Source: Bradyrhizobium sp. AUGA SZCCT0158
GTDB taxonomy: Bacteria > Pseudomonadota > Alphaproteobacteria > Rhizobiales > Xanthobacteraceae
Direction of reading: 5' to 3'
Assembly: GCF_018130065.1 (NCBI RefSeq)
Contig: NZ_JAFCME010000014.1
Location: 1 to 64,000 of the forward strand
Length of the DNA stretch: 64,000 nt
Under the pieces are notes generated by a model. The model made no database searches. It saw nothing but the letters and a program-made list of their open reading frames with translations, and was not told where the DNA came from. Shown one piece after another: positions 30,731-38,955 of the stretch. Position numbers and translations under genes: made by a program. The stretch's first letter is position 1. Every line of letters starts with the position of its first letter.

Positions 30731-31399
30731 ATGAGTTTCTTCGAGCGACTGAAGACCGCGGCATCCGCCGAGTGGCGCGCCTACACCGGGCATGCCTTTA
30801 CGAACGCCATGGCCGACGGCTCGCTCGCCGAGGCGGCGTTTCGTCACTATCTCGTTCAGGACTATCTGTTCCTGATCGAGTTTGCGCGCGCCTACGCGCT
30901 CGCGGTCTACAAGTCGCCTCAGCTCGCGGACATGCGCGAGGCGGCGGCCGGCCTCTCGGCCATTCTCGACGTCGAGATGGACCTGCACGTCAAACTCTGC
31001 GCCGGCTGGGGGCTGTCGCCCGGCGATCTCGAAAAAGCCCCTCCGGCGGTCGAGATGCTGGCCTATACCCGCTACGTGCTCGACGCCGGAATGCGCGGTG
31101 ACCTGTTGTCGCTCAAGGTGGCGCTGGCGCCTTGCGTGATCGGCTACGCCGAGATCGCAACTAGGCTCGCCGCGCACCCGAACGCGCTAGTCGCAACCAA
31201 CCCTTATCGCGTCTGGATCGCCGAATATGCCGGCGCACCCTATCAGGAGGTCGCGGCCAACGCGCGGGCGCATCTGGAATCGCTTGCCGATCGCTACGCG
31301 ACGCCGGCCCGCGAGGCCGAGTTGATCGCAACCTTCAAGGAAGCAACCCGGCTCGAAGCCGACTTCTGGGAAATGGGCTGGCGCCTGAACAAGCGTTGA
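30731..31399 (+). CDS. tenA: TenA-family thiaminase II / aminopyrimidine hydrolase
   Basis: The 222-residue all-helical protein carries the TenA signature: FRHYLVQDYLFL with D44, LAPCVIGYAEIA with C135 and Y139, and a C-terminal TRLEADFWEMGW glutamate region. TenA hydrolyses aminopyrimidines in thiamine salvage (and cleaves thiamine). It is convergent with an amidohydrolase gene 38 bp away, and no other thi gene or TPP riboswitch is visible in this window. Confidence 0.9.
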   Translation: MSFFERLKTAASAEWRAYTGHAFTNAMADGSLAEAAFRHYLVQDYLFLIEFARAYALAVYKSPQLADMREAAAGLSAILDVEMDLHVKLCAGWGLSPGDLEKAPPAVEMLAYTRYVLDAGMRGDLLSLKVALAPCVIGYAEIATRLAAHPNALVATNPYRVWIAEYAGAPYQEVAANARAHLESLADRYATPAREAELIATFKEATRLEADFWEMGWRLNKR

Positions 31400-31437
31400 A
31401 TGGTAGCTAGTCGGTCAAGATCGGGAGCCCGGCAAAC

Positions 31438-32643
31438 TTACGATCGGACCAACTGTCCATCGTGCGCCACGGGTTTTCCATTTTTGTAGACCGATCGCCC
31501 GCGAGGTATCGCCACCACCGCCTCCGGCACATGTTGCGCATTCAAAGTCACGAAATCGGCCTTGTCGCCGACCTCAAGCCCGTAGCCTTCAAGCCGCAGC
31601 GCTTTCGCGCCGGCCCTGGTCACGACGTCAAAGGCAATCCCCAATTCGTCGTCGGTGTTGAAGCCGGAGCGGTAGCCGATCATGTTGGCGCGGCCCAGCA
31701 TGTCGCCATCGCCGTATGGCCACCAGGAGTCCCGGATATTGTCGCTGCCGCCGAATACGGTGACGCCGGCCTCGCGCAGAAGGGCAACAGGTGGAAAGGG
31801 CCGGCGTCCGGGCGCGTTGGTCATGATCGCAACGTCGCTTTCGGCCAGAGCGTCGGCCGTGCGTTTGGCGATGTCGAGGGCGACATCGCCGAGCGCATAG
31901 GCGTGGCTGATCGCGACAAGGCCGCCCATGCCGAGCGCGCGCGACCGCGCCGCAATCTGTTCGATCTCGAAGATTCCAAGCGTTCCGCTATCGTGCAGAT
32001 GAATGTCGACGCCGACGCCACGTTTCTCGGCAACGCCGAACACGACATCCAGATGTTTTTCGACATCGCGATCAAAGCTCGCGGGATCGATGCCGCCGAC
32101 GAGATCAGCGCCCATCGCCACCGCTGCATCGAGCAGTTCAGCTGTCCCGGGGCTTTGCAGGATACCGCTCTGCGGGAACGCGACGAGCTGGATATCGATG
32201 ATACCCCGGTAGGCCTCGCGCACCGCCAGAATCTTCTCCAGCGATTGTAGCCCGATGGTGCCGTCTACCGTGACATGGCTGCGCATATGCGTCGATCCAT
32301 GGCCGATGCAAAGCTCGAGCTGATTTCGGGCGCGGACTTCCACGGGAGCCGCTTCGGCGAAATTTTGCGCCTGAAGGGCGACGCGTTCATGGACATTGAA
32401 GCCGTTGGTATAGGGCTTGTGGGGCTTCCAGTCGTCGCCATAGAAGCTGGTGTCGAGGTGGATGTGTCCTTCGACAAATCCGGGAACGATCAGCGCGCCG
32501 CCGAGATCGCGTGTCGGCGCACCGGCGGAGATATGGGTTCCCGCCCTCGAAACGGAGCTTATGCGTCCGTTCGCGACGGCGACATCATTGAGCGAACCGT
32601 CAGCGAATCTTGCGTTGGTAAACAGCGTATCGATCGGGCTCAC
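31438..32643 (-). CDS. Amidohydrolase, cytosine-deaminase-like
   Basis: The 401-residue metal-dependent hydrolase has GFVEGHIHLDTSF (the HxH metal motif), HMRSHVTVDG, VDIHLHDSG, ISHAYALGD, and a late FGGSDNIRDSWWPYGDGD with the conserved Asp. This arrangement matches CodA-type deaminases and related cyclic amidohydrolases (COG0402). The FGSDNI..WWP stretch is characteristic of cytosine/isoguanine deaminase relatives, but the substrate cannot be fixed from sequence. It may act on pyrimidine-type compounds; the TenA neighbour is convergent rather than co-transcribed. Confidence 0.85.
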   Translation of the reverse strand: MSPIDTLFTNARFADGSLNDVAVANGRISSVSRAGTHISAGAPTRDLGGALIVPGFVEGHIHLDTSFYGDDWKPHKPYTNGFNVHERVALQAQNFAEAAPVEVRARNQLELCIGHGSTHMRSHVTVDGTIGLQSLEKILAVREAYRGIIDIQLVAFPQSGILQSPGTAELLDAAVAMGADLVGGIDPASFDRDVEKHLDVVFGVAEKRGVGVDIHLHDSGTLGIFEIEQIAARSRALGMGGLVAISHAYALGDVALDIAKRTADALAESDVAIMTNAPGRRPFPPVALLREAGVTVFGGSDNIRDSWWPYGDGDMLGRANMIGYRSGFNTDDELGIAFDVVTRAGAKALRLEGYGLEVGDKADFVTLNAQHVPEAVVAIPRGRSVYKNGKPVAHDGQLVRS

Positions 32644-32781
32644 GTGACGTCTCCCAGTCTGAGGTGCTACGGGAGTTCATATTGGCCCTGGGCCTTTGGC
32701 AAGGGCTTTGAACCTCGGCGCGCGCCTCCGGCACTAAAGGACTGGCACATCAGTGCCGCCGGATGAGAGGACGCTGTGACC

Positions 32782-33533
32782 ATGAACGTGCGGGGCAAGA
32801 CGGCTGGGTTTATCGTCGCCTTCATGCTGGCGTCTGCCGCGTGTTCGGCCATAGCCGCCCCGCGCGGCACGTCCGATGACGCGCAAGCGGTCGACAAGGC
32901 GCGCGCGGCGATCGCAGCCAAAGCCGAGCAGGCGCTGGCCAAGCAAGGCGGCTCCAAGATTCTGTTCAAGGTCGATAGCGCCGCGTTGCGCGAAGCCGTC
33001 GTGACGGAGCTGCGCGATGATGTGTATCGGACCGTGCGGGAAGGGCGCATTCCGTTCTCCGGTCTGGCGATGCGCGACGGCGGCGTCGAGGTCCGGATTG
33101 CCGAACCCAAGGACCGGCAGCGCGTGCTGGCCAAGCTGATGCCATCCACGAAAGACTCGCCTTCCGGCGCACAGACGATCAGCATTGCCGACAGCGGTGA
33201 CGGGCTGATCCGGCTGATGCCGACAGAGGCAGGGTTCGCCGAGCGCCTTCGCGAACTGGTCAGGCAATGAATGCGCGCGGCGCCCGGCGCTTCGCCACCA
33301 TCACGCAGGAGAATATCACAAAGCCGTTCGCGATCGTCGTTGACGACCAGGTGCTGTCGGAGTCGATTATCAGCGAGCCGGTCACGGGCGGCTCGGCGAT
33401 CATTTCGGGCAACTTTACGATCGAAGACGCCAACAACGTCGCGATGCTGGTACGTTCGGGAGCGCTGCCGGGGCGCCTGGGCGTCGTCGATCAGCAGGTG
33501 GTCGAACCGGTCGCAACCGCCGGCAAACAGTAA
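32782..33533 (+). pseudogene. SecD P1-domain-like secreted protein with its middle deleted
   Basis: ATG 32782 opens a signal peptide (MNVRGKTAGFIVAFMLASAACSAIA) and a SecD-like periplasmic part (ILFKVDSAALREAVVTELRDDVYR...IPFSGLAMRDGGVEVRI, FAERLRELVRQ), ending with TGA 33268-33270. The next frame starts ATG 33267 (ATGA overlap) with NARGARRFATITQENITKPFAIVVDDQVLSE...GGSAIISGNFTIEDANNVAMLVRSGALPG, the end of the SecD P1 domain. From memory, intact relatives hold roughly 130 residues between these parts. The overlapping frames look like a deletion scar, although two short coupled proteins cannot be excluded. Confidence 0.6.
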
Positions 33534-33622
33534 GCCACGTCAGGCAGCTTCGCGCCGCTTTCCGGATTCATCGAGCAGACCTGCAGCCACCAACGCCTCC
33601 TTCAAAGGGGCCGGCCTGCGCA

Positions 33623-33802
33623 TTACTTCACGTACCAATAGGTGCCGGAGCAGGTGGGGGTCGCCCAGATCACCAGCACCTGGCCGCCGAACGGTATGCT
33701 TACTTCCATCCTGGGCGGAGCGTGGTTACACGTGCGGCCGCCCGAGATGGTATCGAGTTCGGTTTCCCTAAGCGGGTTGGGTTCGATTTGCCCGGATTCC
33801 AT
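33623..33802 (-). CDS. 59-residue peptide with double-glycine leader
   Basis: ATG 33802 follows AGGAGACAGAT. Residues 15-22 read ELDTISGG, a C39-type leader cleavage site. The 37-residue core (RTCNHAPPRMEVSIPFGG, then QVLVIWATPTCSGTYWYVK) has two cysteines that could form a disulfide and an aromatic end. A CRP-type palindrome (33880-33895) lies 78 bp upstream. It is divergent from the two GG-leader genes to the right. It could be an exported peptide; the target is unknown. Confidence 0.6.
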   Translation of the reverse strand: MESGQIEPNPLRETELDTISGGRTCNHAPPRMEVSIPFGGQVLVIWATPTCSGTYWYVK

Positions 33803-33879
33803 ATCTGTCTCCTGTCGTGGGACGAAGGGACCATCCGCATCGTCAAACAGGGCAGGCTAGGTTCGTGCGAGTGACCTGC

Positions 33880-33895
33880 CGTGAGCTAGATCACG
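33880..33895. promoter_or_regulatory. CRP-type palindrome for the leftward GG-leader gene
   Basis: CGTGA-GCTAGA-TCACG is a perfect palindromic pair of arms; an outer C and G extend it to 18 bp. It lies 78 bp before the start of the 33802 gene. Confidence 0.55.
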
Positions 33896-33937
33896 GTTTG
33901 TAGCATCGGCCCCATCCGTATCGTTCATTCCGGATCG

Positions 33938-33953
33938 TGTGATGATCGTCACG
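33938..33953. promoter_or_regulatory. CRP-type palindrome for the rightward GG-leader genes
   Basis: TGTGA-TGATCG-TCACG has one mismatch to TGTGA-N6-TCACA and ends 83 bp before ATG 34036. Its centre is 58 bp from that of the neighbouring palindrome. Confidence 0.6.
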
Positions 33954-34035
33954 GTGATCCGCAATCGGCAAGCGTAGTGTTGCGTCATGACGAGCAATCG
34001 CTCCTCACCTCATGTTCAACCGATGGAGAAATGTC

Positions 34036-34188
34036 ATGACCAAGCCCAATACCGAAAACCGTGAACTGGCGATCGAGGAACTGGAGATCGTGGCCGGCGG
34101 CGTCACCGAAGGCGGCTGCATCCTTGACATCCTGAAGCTGCTGTTCCCGAAGCAGCCGCTGCCGAAGGTCGTTTTCCCGATCCGCTGA
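34036..34188 (+). CDS. 50-residue peptide with double-glycine leader
   Basis: ATG 34036 follows GGAGAAATGTC. Residues 15-22 read ELEIVAGG. The core (VTEGGCILDILKLLFPKQPLPKVVFPIR) has one cysteine and a hydrophobic, Lys/Pro-containing end. It is the first of two such genes 46 bp apart, probably one transcript from the promoter marked by the 33938 palindrome. The leader suggests export by a C39-peptidase ABC transporter encoded elsewhere. Confidence 0.65.
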   Translation: MTKPNTENRELAIEELEIVAGGVTEGGCILDILKLLFPKQPLPKVVFPIR

Positions 34189-34234
34189 TCGAACGTTCGG
34201 CATCGAGCGAAACATCCACCAGGGGACAAACGAC

Positions 34235-34417
34235 ATGAATAACCTTGCGCACGAATTGGCAGAAACAGAACTCGACCGGGTTTGCGGTGGCGAACTGTAC
34301 ATGATCCGTCTGCAAAGCCTGCTGTCTCAGCGGCAAATGGCCATCCAGCTGACCACCAACATGCTCCGGGCCATGAACGACGCGACCAGCACAATCGCTG
34401 GAAATATCGGCAAGTGA
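34235..34417 (+). CDS. 60-residue peptide with double-glycine leader
   Basis: ATG 34235 follows AGGGGACAAACG. Residues 12-19 read ELDRVCGG. The core is a Gln/Met-rich predicted helix (ELYMIRLQSLLSQRQMAIQLTTNMLRAM) with a small polar end and no cysteine after the leader. It has no recognisable relation to the core of the gene before it, as is typical for GG-leader cargo sets. Confidence 0.62.
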   Translation: MNNLAHELAETELDRVCGGELYMIRLQSLLSQRQMAIQLTTNMLRAMNDATSTIAGNIGK

Positions 34418-34599
34418 TCGCGAGTAAGCTTGGCCGCAGCCGTCGGGTTCAAACGGCTGCAGGCTGGCCGCTATCGACGGAGCGGCCTAGCGTCGGGGTT
34501 TCCGGATCGGGCATGCGCGGTTTGTCCGAGAGGAACTACCGGCACCCGCGCGGGGTTATCCCGGCGGCAGCGGGCAATTCTGCCGTCGAAGGAGTTCTG

Positions 34600-34857
34600 A
34601 TGCGCATTCTGACGTTGGCTGCATTGGCGATTGCGGCGGTGGTGGCTGCGCCGTCGGCTCACGCCCAGACCTATGATCCGAAGTATCCCGTCTGCCTGCA
34701 GGTCTACACGGGCCGGAACGATTTTTACTTCGAATGCGGCTACACCTCGATCCCACAGTGCAATATGTCGGCATCGGGCCGCGCCGCACAATGCGTCGTC
34801 AATCCCTATTACGAGGGCGGAAAGCGACGCAGTAAGAAGCCCCGCCGCGACTATTGA
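34600..34857 (+). CDS. DUF3551 secreted protein
   Basis: The 85-residue precursor has a signal peptide (MRILTLAALAIAAVVAAPSAHA) followed by QTYDPKYPVCLQV, YFECGYTSIPQCNMSASGRAAQCVVNPYYEG and a basic tail. It closely resembles the copy at 23818-24084 (MRIL start, QTYDPxxPVC, SASGRAAQC). GGAG precedes ATG 34600. A GGAAC-N17-GGTT stretch at 34532-34557 is a weak EcfG-like candidate. Confidence 0.85.
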   Translation: MRILTLAALAIAAVVAAPSAHAQTYDPKYPVCLQVYTGRNDFYFECGYTSIPQCNMSASGRAAQCVVNPYYEGGKRRSKKPRRDY

Positions 34858-35227
34858 GGACCGTTGGGTTCGATCCGTCCTGCGCGCGTTGAGACACTCC
34901 GCTGACCTGCCATCCGAACACGGCCGAAAAACAAAAGCCCGGCACACCGGCCGGGCCCTCGTCGAAATATTGTTTGGTAATGAAACGCCGAGATTAATAT
35001 CGAGTAGTGGTAAAGCGTCTGTTCAATCTAGCACACAGGCGCCGCGATTTGGCTCCGTATGACTGCGGAGACCCCACGCATGCGCATGGTCGCGCACAAC
35101 CGTGCGCATGCCCGAAGTTTTTCGAGACAGGACTTCTCGAGACCAGACTGCATCGAGGGCTGTGCGGCATGAAGAAGCCGGCGGGTTGCGCCGGCTTCGC
35201 CTTGTTCTTCGTGCGGTGCCGAGCGGC
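34858..35227. other. 370-bp gap with two hairpins
   Basis: It holds a GCCCGGC/GCCGGGC hairpin at 34937-34956 and the terminator at 35174-35198. I see no supported gene. Confidence 0.5.
35174..35198 (-). terminator. Terminator of the SMP-30-like gene
   Basis: The 10-bp perfect stem GAAGCCGGCG / CGCCGGCTTC has a 5-base loop and lies 30 bp past the stop of the leftward gene, followed by TTCTTCAT in that sense. Confidence 0.75.
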
Positions 35228-36454
35228 TCAGCCCGGGCCGGCACCCTGGGTTGCGGTGTACACAGCGTAGAGCGATTGGCTCGCGGCCATGAACAGGCGG
35301 TTTCGCTTCGGCCCGCCGAAACAGACGTTGCCGCACACTTCGGGCAGGCGGATCCGGCCGATCAGCTTGCCGTCCGGTGACCATATCGTCACGCCGCTGT
35401 AACCGACGGCGCGGCCGGCATTGCTGGAAGCCCAGACATTGCCGTTGACGTCACAGCGCACGCCGTCCGGTCCGCATTTGACGCCGTCGACCATGAAGTC
35501 GCTGAACCGCTTGTGGTTCGACAGCTTGTTGTCGGTGCCGACATCGAACACGAACATGTCGCCCTTGCCGCCCGGCCCGGTATCGCCGGGCCCCTTGCCG
35601 GTGCTGGCGACGTAGAGCTTCTTGTAATCGGGCGAGAAACACAGGCCGTTGGGGTCGGGCACCTGCTCCTCGGTCACGACCAGGTCGACGCGGCCCGAGG
35701 GATCGATGCGGTAGCAATTGGTCGGCAGCTCGCGCTTGCCCGGCACAAAGCCGGCCGGCTGCCCGATCCGTGGGTTGAGCTTGCCGCCGGGATTGCTGGG
35801 GCCGCCCGCAACGTCCGGTTCGCCCTCATAGAGCTGGCCGCCATAGGGCGGGTCGGTGAACCAGTAGCTGCCATCGGGATGGGCGACGACGTCGTTCGGC
35901 GAGTTGAGCTTCTTGCCGCCGAAATTATCGGCGAGCACGGTCGCGGTGCCGTCGTGCTCGTAGCGCACCACCCGGCGGGTGAGATGTTCGCAGGAAAGCT
36001 GCCGGCCCTGGAAGTCGAACGAGTTGCCGTTGGAATTGTTGGACGGGGTGCGGAACACGCTGACGCGGCCGTCATCCTCGGTCCACCGCATCTGGCGATT
36101 ATTGGGAATGTCGCTCCACAGGAGATAGCGGCCCTGCGAGCTCCAGGCCGGGCCTTCGGCCCACAATAGTCCGGTATGGAGACGCTGGATTGGCGCGTTG
36201 GGCTGGGCGAGGTCGTTGAACGACGGATCGACCGCGATGATATCGGGGTCCCAGAAATAGGTGGTCGGCGCGCCCCGGGGGCTGAAATCGCGCGGCGGGG
36301 TGGTGACCACGGATGGCGGTCCCACCGCGCCCTGCTGGGCCAGCGCGGTGCCGGCCCCCGCCACGGTGGCCCCGGCGGCGAGCGCCAGGCCGTGGACCAG
36401 CGTTCGTCGTGAAATCATGGACTGCGCATCGCGCTGCACGTCGCGTGTCATCAC
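35228..36454 (-). CDS. SMP-30/gluconolactonase-like secreted protein
   Basis: The 408-residue protein begins with a probable Tat signal (SRRTLVHGLALAAGATVAGAGTALA, near residues 15-40). The beta-propeller part carries LLWAEGPAWSSQGRYLLWSDIPNNR, SFDFQGRQLSCEHLTRRVVR, LNSPNDVVAHPDGSYWFTDPPYG, DPNGLCFSPDYKKLYVAST and DGVRCDVNGNVWAS. These supply the metal ligands (E, N, D) of the family, which hydrolyses lactones in the periplasm. The true substrate is unknown; pipelines usually label it gluconolactonase. It is monocistronic with its own terminator. Confidence 0.87.
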   Translation of the reverse strand: MMTRDVQRDAQSMISRRTLVHGLALAAGATVAGAGTALAQQGAVGPPSVVTTPPRDFSPRGAPTTYFWDPDIIAVDPSFNDLAQPNAPIQRLHTGLLWAEGPAWSSQGRYLLWSDIPNNRQMRWTEDDGRVSVFRTPSNNSNGNSFDFQGRQLSCEHLTRRVVRYEHDGTATVLADNFGGKKLNSPNDVVAHPDGSYWFTDPPYGGQLYEGEPDVAGGPSNPGGKLNPRIGQPAGFVPGKRELPTNCYRIDPSGRVDLVVTEEQVPDPNGLCFSPDYKKLYVASTGKGPGDTGPGGKGDMFVFDVGTDNKLSNHKRFSDFMVDGVKCGPDGVRCDVNGNVWASSNAGRAVGYSGVTIWSPDGKLIGRIRLPEVCGNVCFGGPKRNRLFMAASQSLYAVYTATQGAGPG

Positions 36455-36586
36455 TCCCTCCCAGGATATGCGCCGGCCGGTTGATCCAGCCAGGCGGGTG
36501 CAAGGCTATGCCGGCCCGGCCTCGGTTGCGAGCACCTTTCGGTGCAGCCCGGGGCTGAAGGATGCAGTGCAAGATGGCTTGAGGGC

Positions 36587-36883
36587 TCAATCCGCCGGAG
36601 GATGCTCGGCAGGTTTGGTTGCCGCGCGGTAGCGCTTCCAGTTTTCGATCGTCGCTTCGTAGCGGACCGGCTTCCTTGCAGCCGGGACTGGCTCCGGTTT
36701 AGCGGCGACGATGCCCACGGTTTCAGCCTGTCCGGCTTTGGATACATGCGCCGGCTTCGGATAAAAGGCGACGAAGCCCAGCAGGCCCGCGATCACCATT
36801 CCAACCGGGATAGCGATCGCCCAGTCATTATGTGTACGCTGAGTGACATCATGGCGCAGGACTCTCGTTAAGTCTCTTGGCAT
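36587..36883 (-). CDS. Single-pass membrane hypothetical protein
   Basis: The 98-residue protein has a short N-terminal cytoplasmic part, one membrane helix (about 22-41, AIAIPVGMVIAGLLGFVAFY) and a periplasmic tail with a conserved-looking ATIENWKRYRAATKP end. GGGAGCTGAAC precedes the ATG at 36883. No family recognised. The 362 bp to the amidase gene (36884-37245) contain an AGTGA-N6-TCACG palindrome at 37036-37051 but no gene. Confidence 0.6.
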   Translation of the reverse strand: MPRDLTRVLRHDVTQRTHNDWAIAIPVGMVIAGLLGFVAFYPKPAHVSKAGQAETVGIVAAKPEPVPAARKPVRYEATIENWKRYRAATKPAEHPPAD

Positions 36884-37245
36884 GTTCAGCTCCCACGTTG
36901 CATTGGCGTTTGTAAGTCGAGACGCGCGGCGGCGATCGTGAGCTGCTTCACTATTGCTGCTCACGAAACCGTTAGAAGCGGCCGGGCGGTGGTCCCGAGC
37001 CCGCGCGCAACCTGAACGATCCGCGCCTTCGAAAAAGTGACCCGGATCACGGAATGCCGATGGCAAATGCGCCTTTCCCATTCGATCGCCGTTCAGACAC
37101 GGCGCATTTTTGCGATCGGAGCGCGCCTGCTCGCATTGATCGCTTTTGAATCAATCGATTGAAGAAGCTCGTTGGTCAGGCGTGTAAGCCTCGACACGCG
37201 GCCTCTTGGCCCATAACCTTCGCTGCGCAATTGGGGAGAACCGAC

Positions 37246-38808
37246 TTGGCCAAGAGAGTTGTGAAGCAGCGCGCTTCGAAAAAGGCGCCTGCGAAGAAAT
37301 CGACCAAAAAAACTGCTGTCCGCACCAGCAACGCCGCGAAGGCGGCCAGCAAGACCGGGAAAAAGACCGCATCGCGCAAGCCGGCCGTGCCCAAGGGGCC
37401 GGTCTGGCAATGGTCGGCGCTGGAGACCGCGGCCGCGATCCGGTCCGGCGCGACTTCCTCGGTCGAGGTGACCGAGGCCCACATTGCGCGGATGCGCGCG
37501 GTCAATCCGAAGCTTAACGCGATTGTGGTCGATCTCTCCGACGAAGCGCTCAAGGCCGCCAGGGCGGCGGACCGGGCGCGGGCGAAAGGCGGCGAACTCG
37601 GCCTGCTGCATGGCGTGCCGATCACGATCAAGGAAAATGTCGATTACGAAGGCAGGCCCAATCCCAACGGCGTGCCTGCGCAAATGAACATCATCGCGCC
37701 CTCGGACGCGCCTGTGGTGCGCAACCTCAGGAAGGCCGGCGCGATCGTGTTGGGCCTGACCAACACGCCGGAATTCTCGTTCCGCGGCTTCACGGATAAC
37801 CCGCTGCACGGACTGACGCTCAACCCATGGGACCCCGAGATCACCTGCGGCGGGTCATCGGGCGGCGCCGGCTCGGCGGTGGCGGCCGGCATCGGCACGA
37901 TCGCGCATGGCAACGACATCGGCGGCTCGCTGCGCTGGCCGGCGCATTGCAACGGTGTCGCCACCATCAAGCCGACGCAAGGCCGTATCCCCGCCTTCAA
38001 TCAAAGCGCCACGGCCGAGCGGCCGATGCTCGCGCACCTGATGTCGGCGCAGGGACCGCTGGCGCGCAGCGTCGGCGACGTCAGGCTCGGCCTTGAAGTG
38101 ATGTGCCAGCGCGATCCGCGCGATCCCTGGTGGGTGCCGGCACCTCTGGCGGGTCCGAAACCGAAGGGGCCGATCAAGGTCGCGCTGGCGAAACTGCCCG
38201 CCGACATGAACGTCGATCCATCGGTGCGAGCGGCGCTGAAGCAGGCCGCCGACCATCTGGAGCGCGGGGGCTATCGCGTCAGCGAAGTCGAGGTCCCCGA
38301 TATCAACGGCGTCTGGCAGACCTGGTGCGACATCATCGTCAATGAAGTTGCCGTGCTGCAGGAAGCCGGGATGCTGGCGGTGGCCTCGGAGCATTTCCAC
38401 ACCGCCTGGGGCGGCATCAAGCTCAAGGCGAACACGCTCGACCTCGCGGGCTGGATGCGTGCGACCGCCGCGCGCAACGGTCATATTCGCGCCTGGCAAG
38501 CCTTCTTTGAGGATTATCCGGTCGTGCTGGCGCCGACCACGGTCATGCCGACGCCCGGGCCGCGCGCGGATACGACCAGCTTGGAGCGCGTGGCCGAGAT
38601 GTTCTTCAACGATTTGCGGTTCATTTCCGCGATCAACGTGCTGGGCCTGCCGTCCGCGGTGGTTCCCGTCGCGCTGCACGAGGGCAAGCCGATCGGCGTG
38701 CAACTGATCGCGGGACGTTATCGCGAGGATCTGGCGCTCGATGCCGCGGCGTCGATCGAGAAACGCGCCGGCGTGCTGGTGCAAAAGTTGTGGCAGCAGA
38801 TGGCGTGA
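37246..38808 (+). CDS. Amidase-signature enzyme with Lys/Ala-rich N-terminal extension
   Basis: I use TTG 37246, which follows GGGGAGAACCGAC, giving 520 residues. Residues 1-45 are an extremely basic tract (KKAPAKKSTKK, KTGKKTASRKPAVPKG) resembling histone-H1-like tails. The amidase domain follows, with ITIKENVDY (catalytic Lys), TCGGSSGGAGSAVAAG and GNDIGGSLRWPAHCNG (Ser-Ser), completing the Ser-Ser-Lys triad. Such enzymes hydrolyse amides; the substrate is unknown. The tail may bind nucleic acid or anionic polymers, which is inference. Confidence 0.87.
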   Translation: MAKRVVKQRASKKAPAKKSTKKTAVRTSNAAKAASKTGKKTASRKPAVPKGPVWQWSALETAAAIRSGATSSVEVTEAHIARMRAVNPKLNAIVVDLSDEALKAARAADRARAKGGELGLLHGVPITIKENVDYEGRPNPNGVPAQMNIIAPSDAPVVRNLRKAGAIVLGLTNTPEFSFRGFTDNPLHGLTLNPWDPEITCGGSSGGAGSAVAAGIGTIAHGNDIGGSLRWPAHCNGVATIKPTQGRIPAFNQSATAERPMLAHLMSAQGPLARSVGDVRLGLEVMCQRDPRDPWWVPAPLAGPKPKGPIKVALAKLPADMNVDPSVRAALKQAADHLERGGYRVSEVEVPDINGVWQTWCDIIVNEVAVLQEAGMLAVASEHFHTAWGGIKLKANTLDLAGWMRATAARNGHIRAWQAFFEDYPVVLAPTTVMPTPGPRADTTSLERVAEMFFNDLRFISAINVLGLPSAVVPVALHEGKPIGVQLIAGRYREDLALDAAASIEKRAGVLVQKLWQQMA

Positions 38809-38955
38809 GCAGGTGCCATTGCTCTGAGAGTAGGCGCTAATGCTCTGAGGGGGAGGTGCTGGTCGTATGACGCGCACCCCCTCCACATCTGCATGCCCAA
38901 TATCGCGCCATTGTGGCTTGACCTCTAGGCAATTGCGCTAGAAGTTGCGCCCGCC

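Noticed and set aside
34937..34956. GC-rich hairpin considered the terminator of the 34600 gene
   Set aside because: No T-run follows it on the plus strand; the T-run is on the other strand, where no gene points to it.
37036..37051. AGTGA-N6-TCACG palindrome considered a member of the peptide regulon
   Set aside because: It is 153 bp or more from either neighbouring start codon and the neighbours are not small peptides of the same type.
38815..38865. Imperfect tandem ATTGCTCTGAG/AATGCTCTGAG after the amidase gene
   Set aside because: It has only two copies of about 21 bp with no palindromic structure; nothing connects it to a function.
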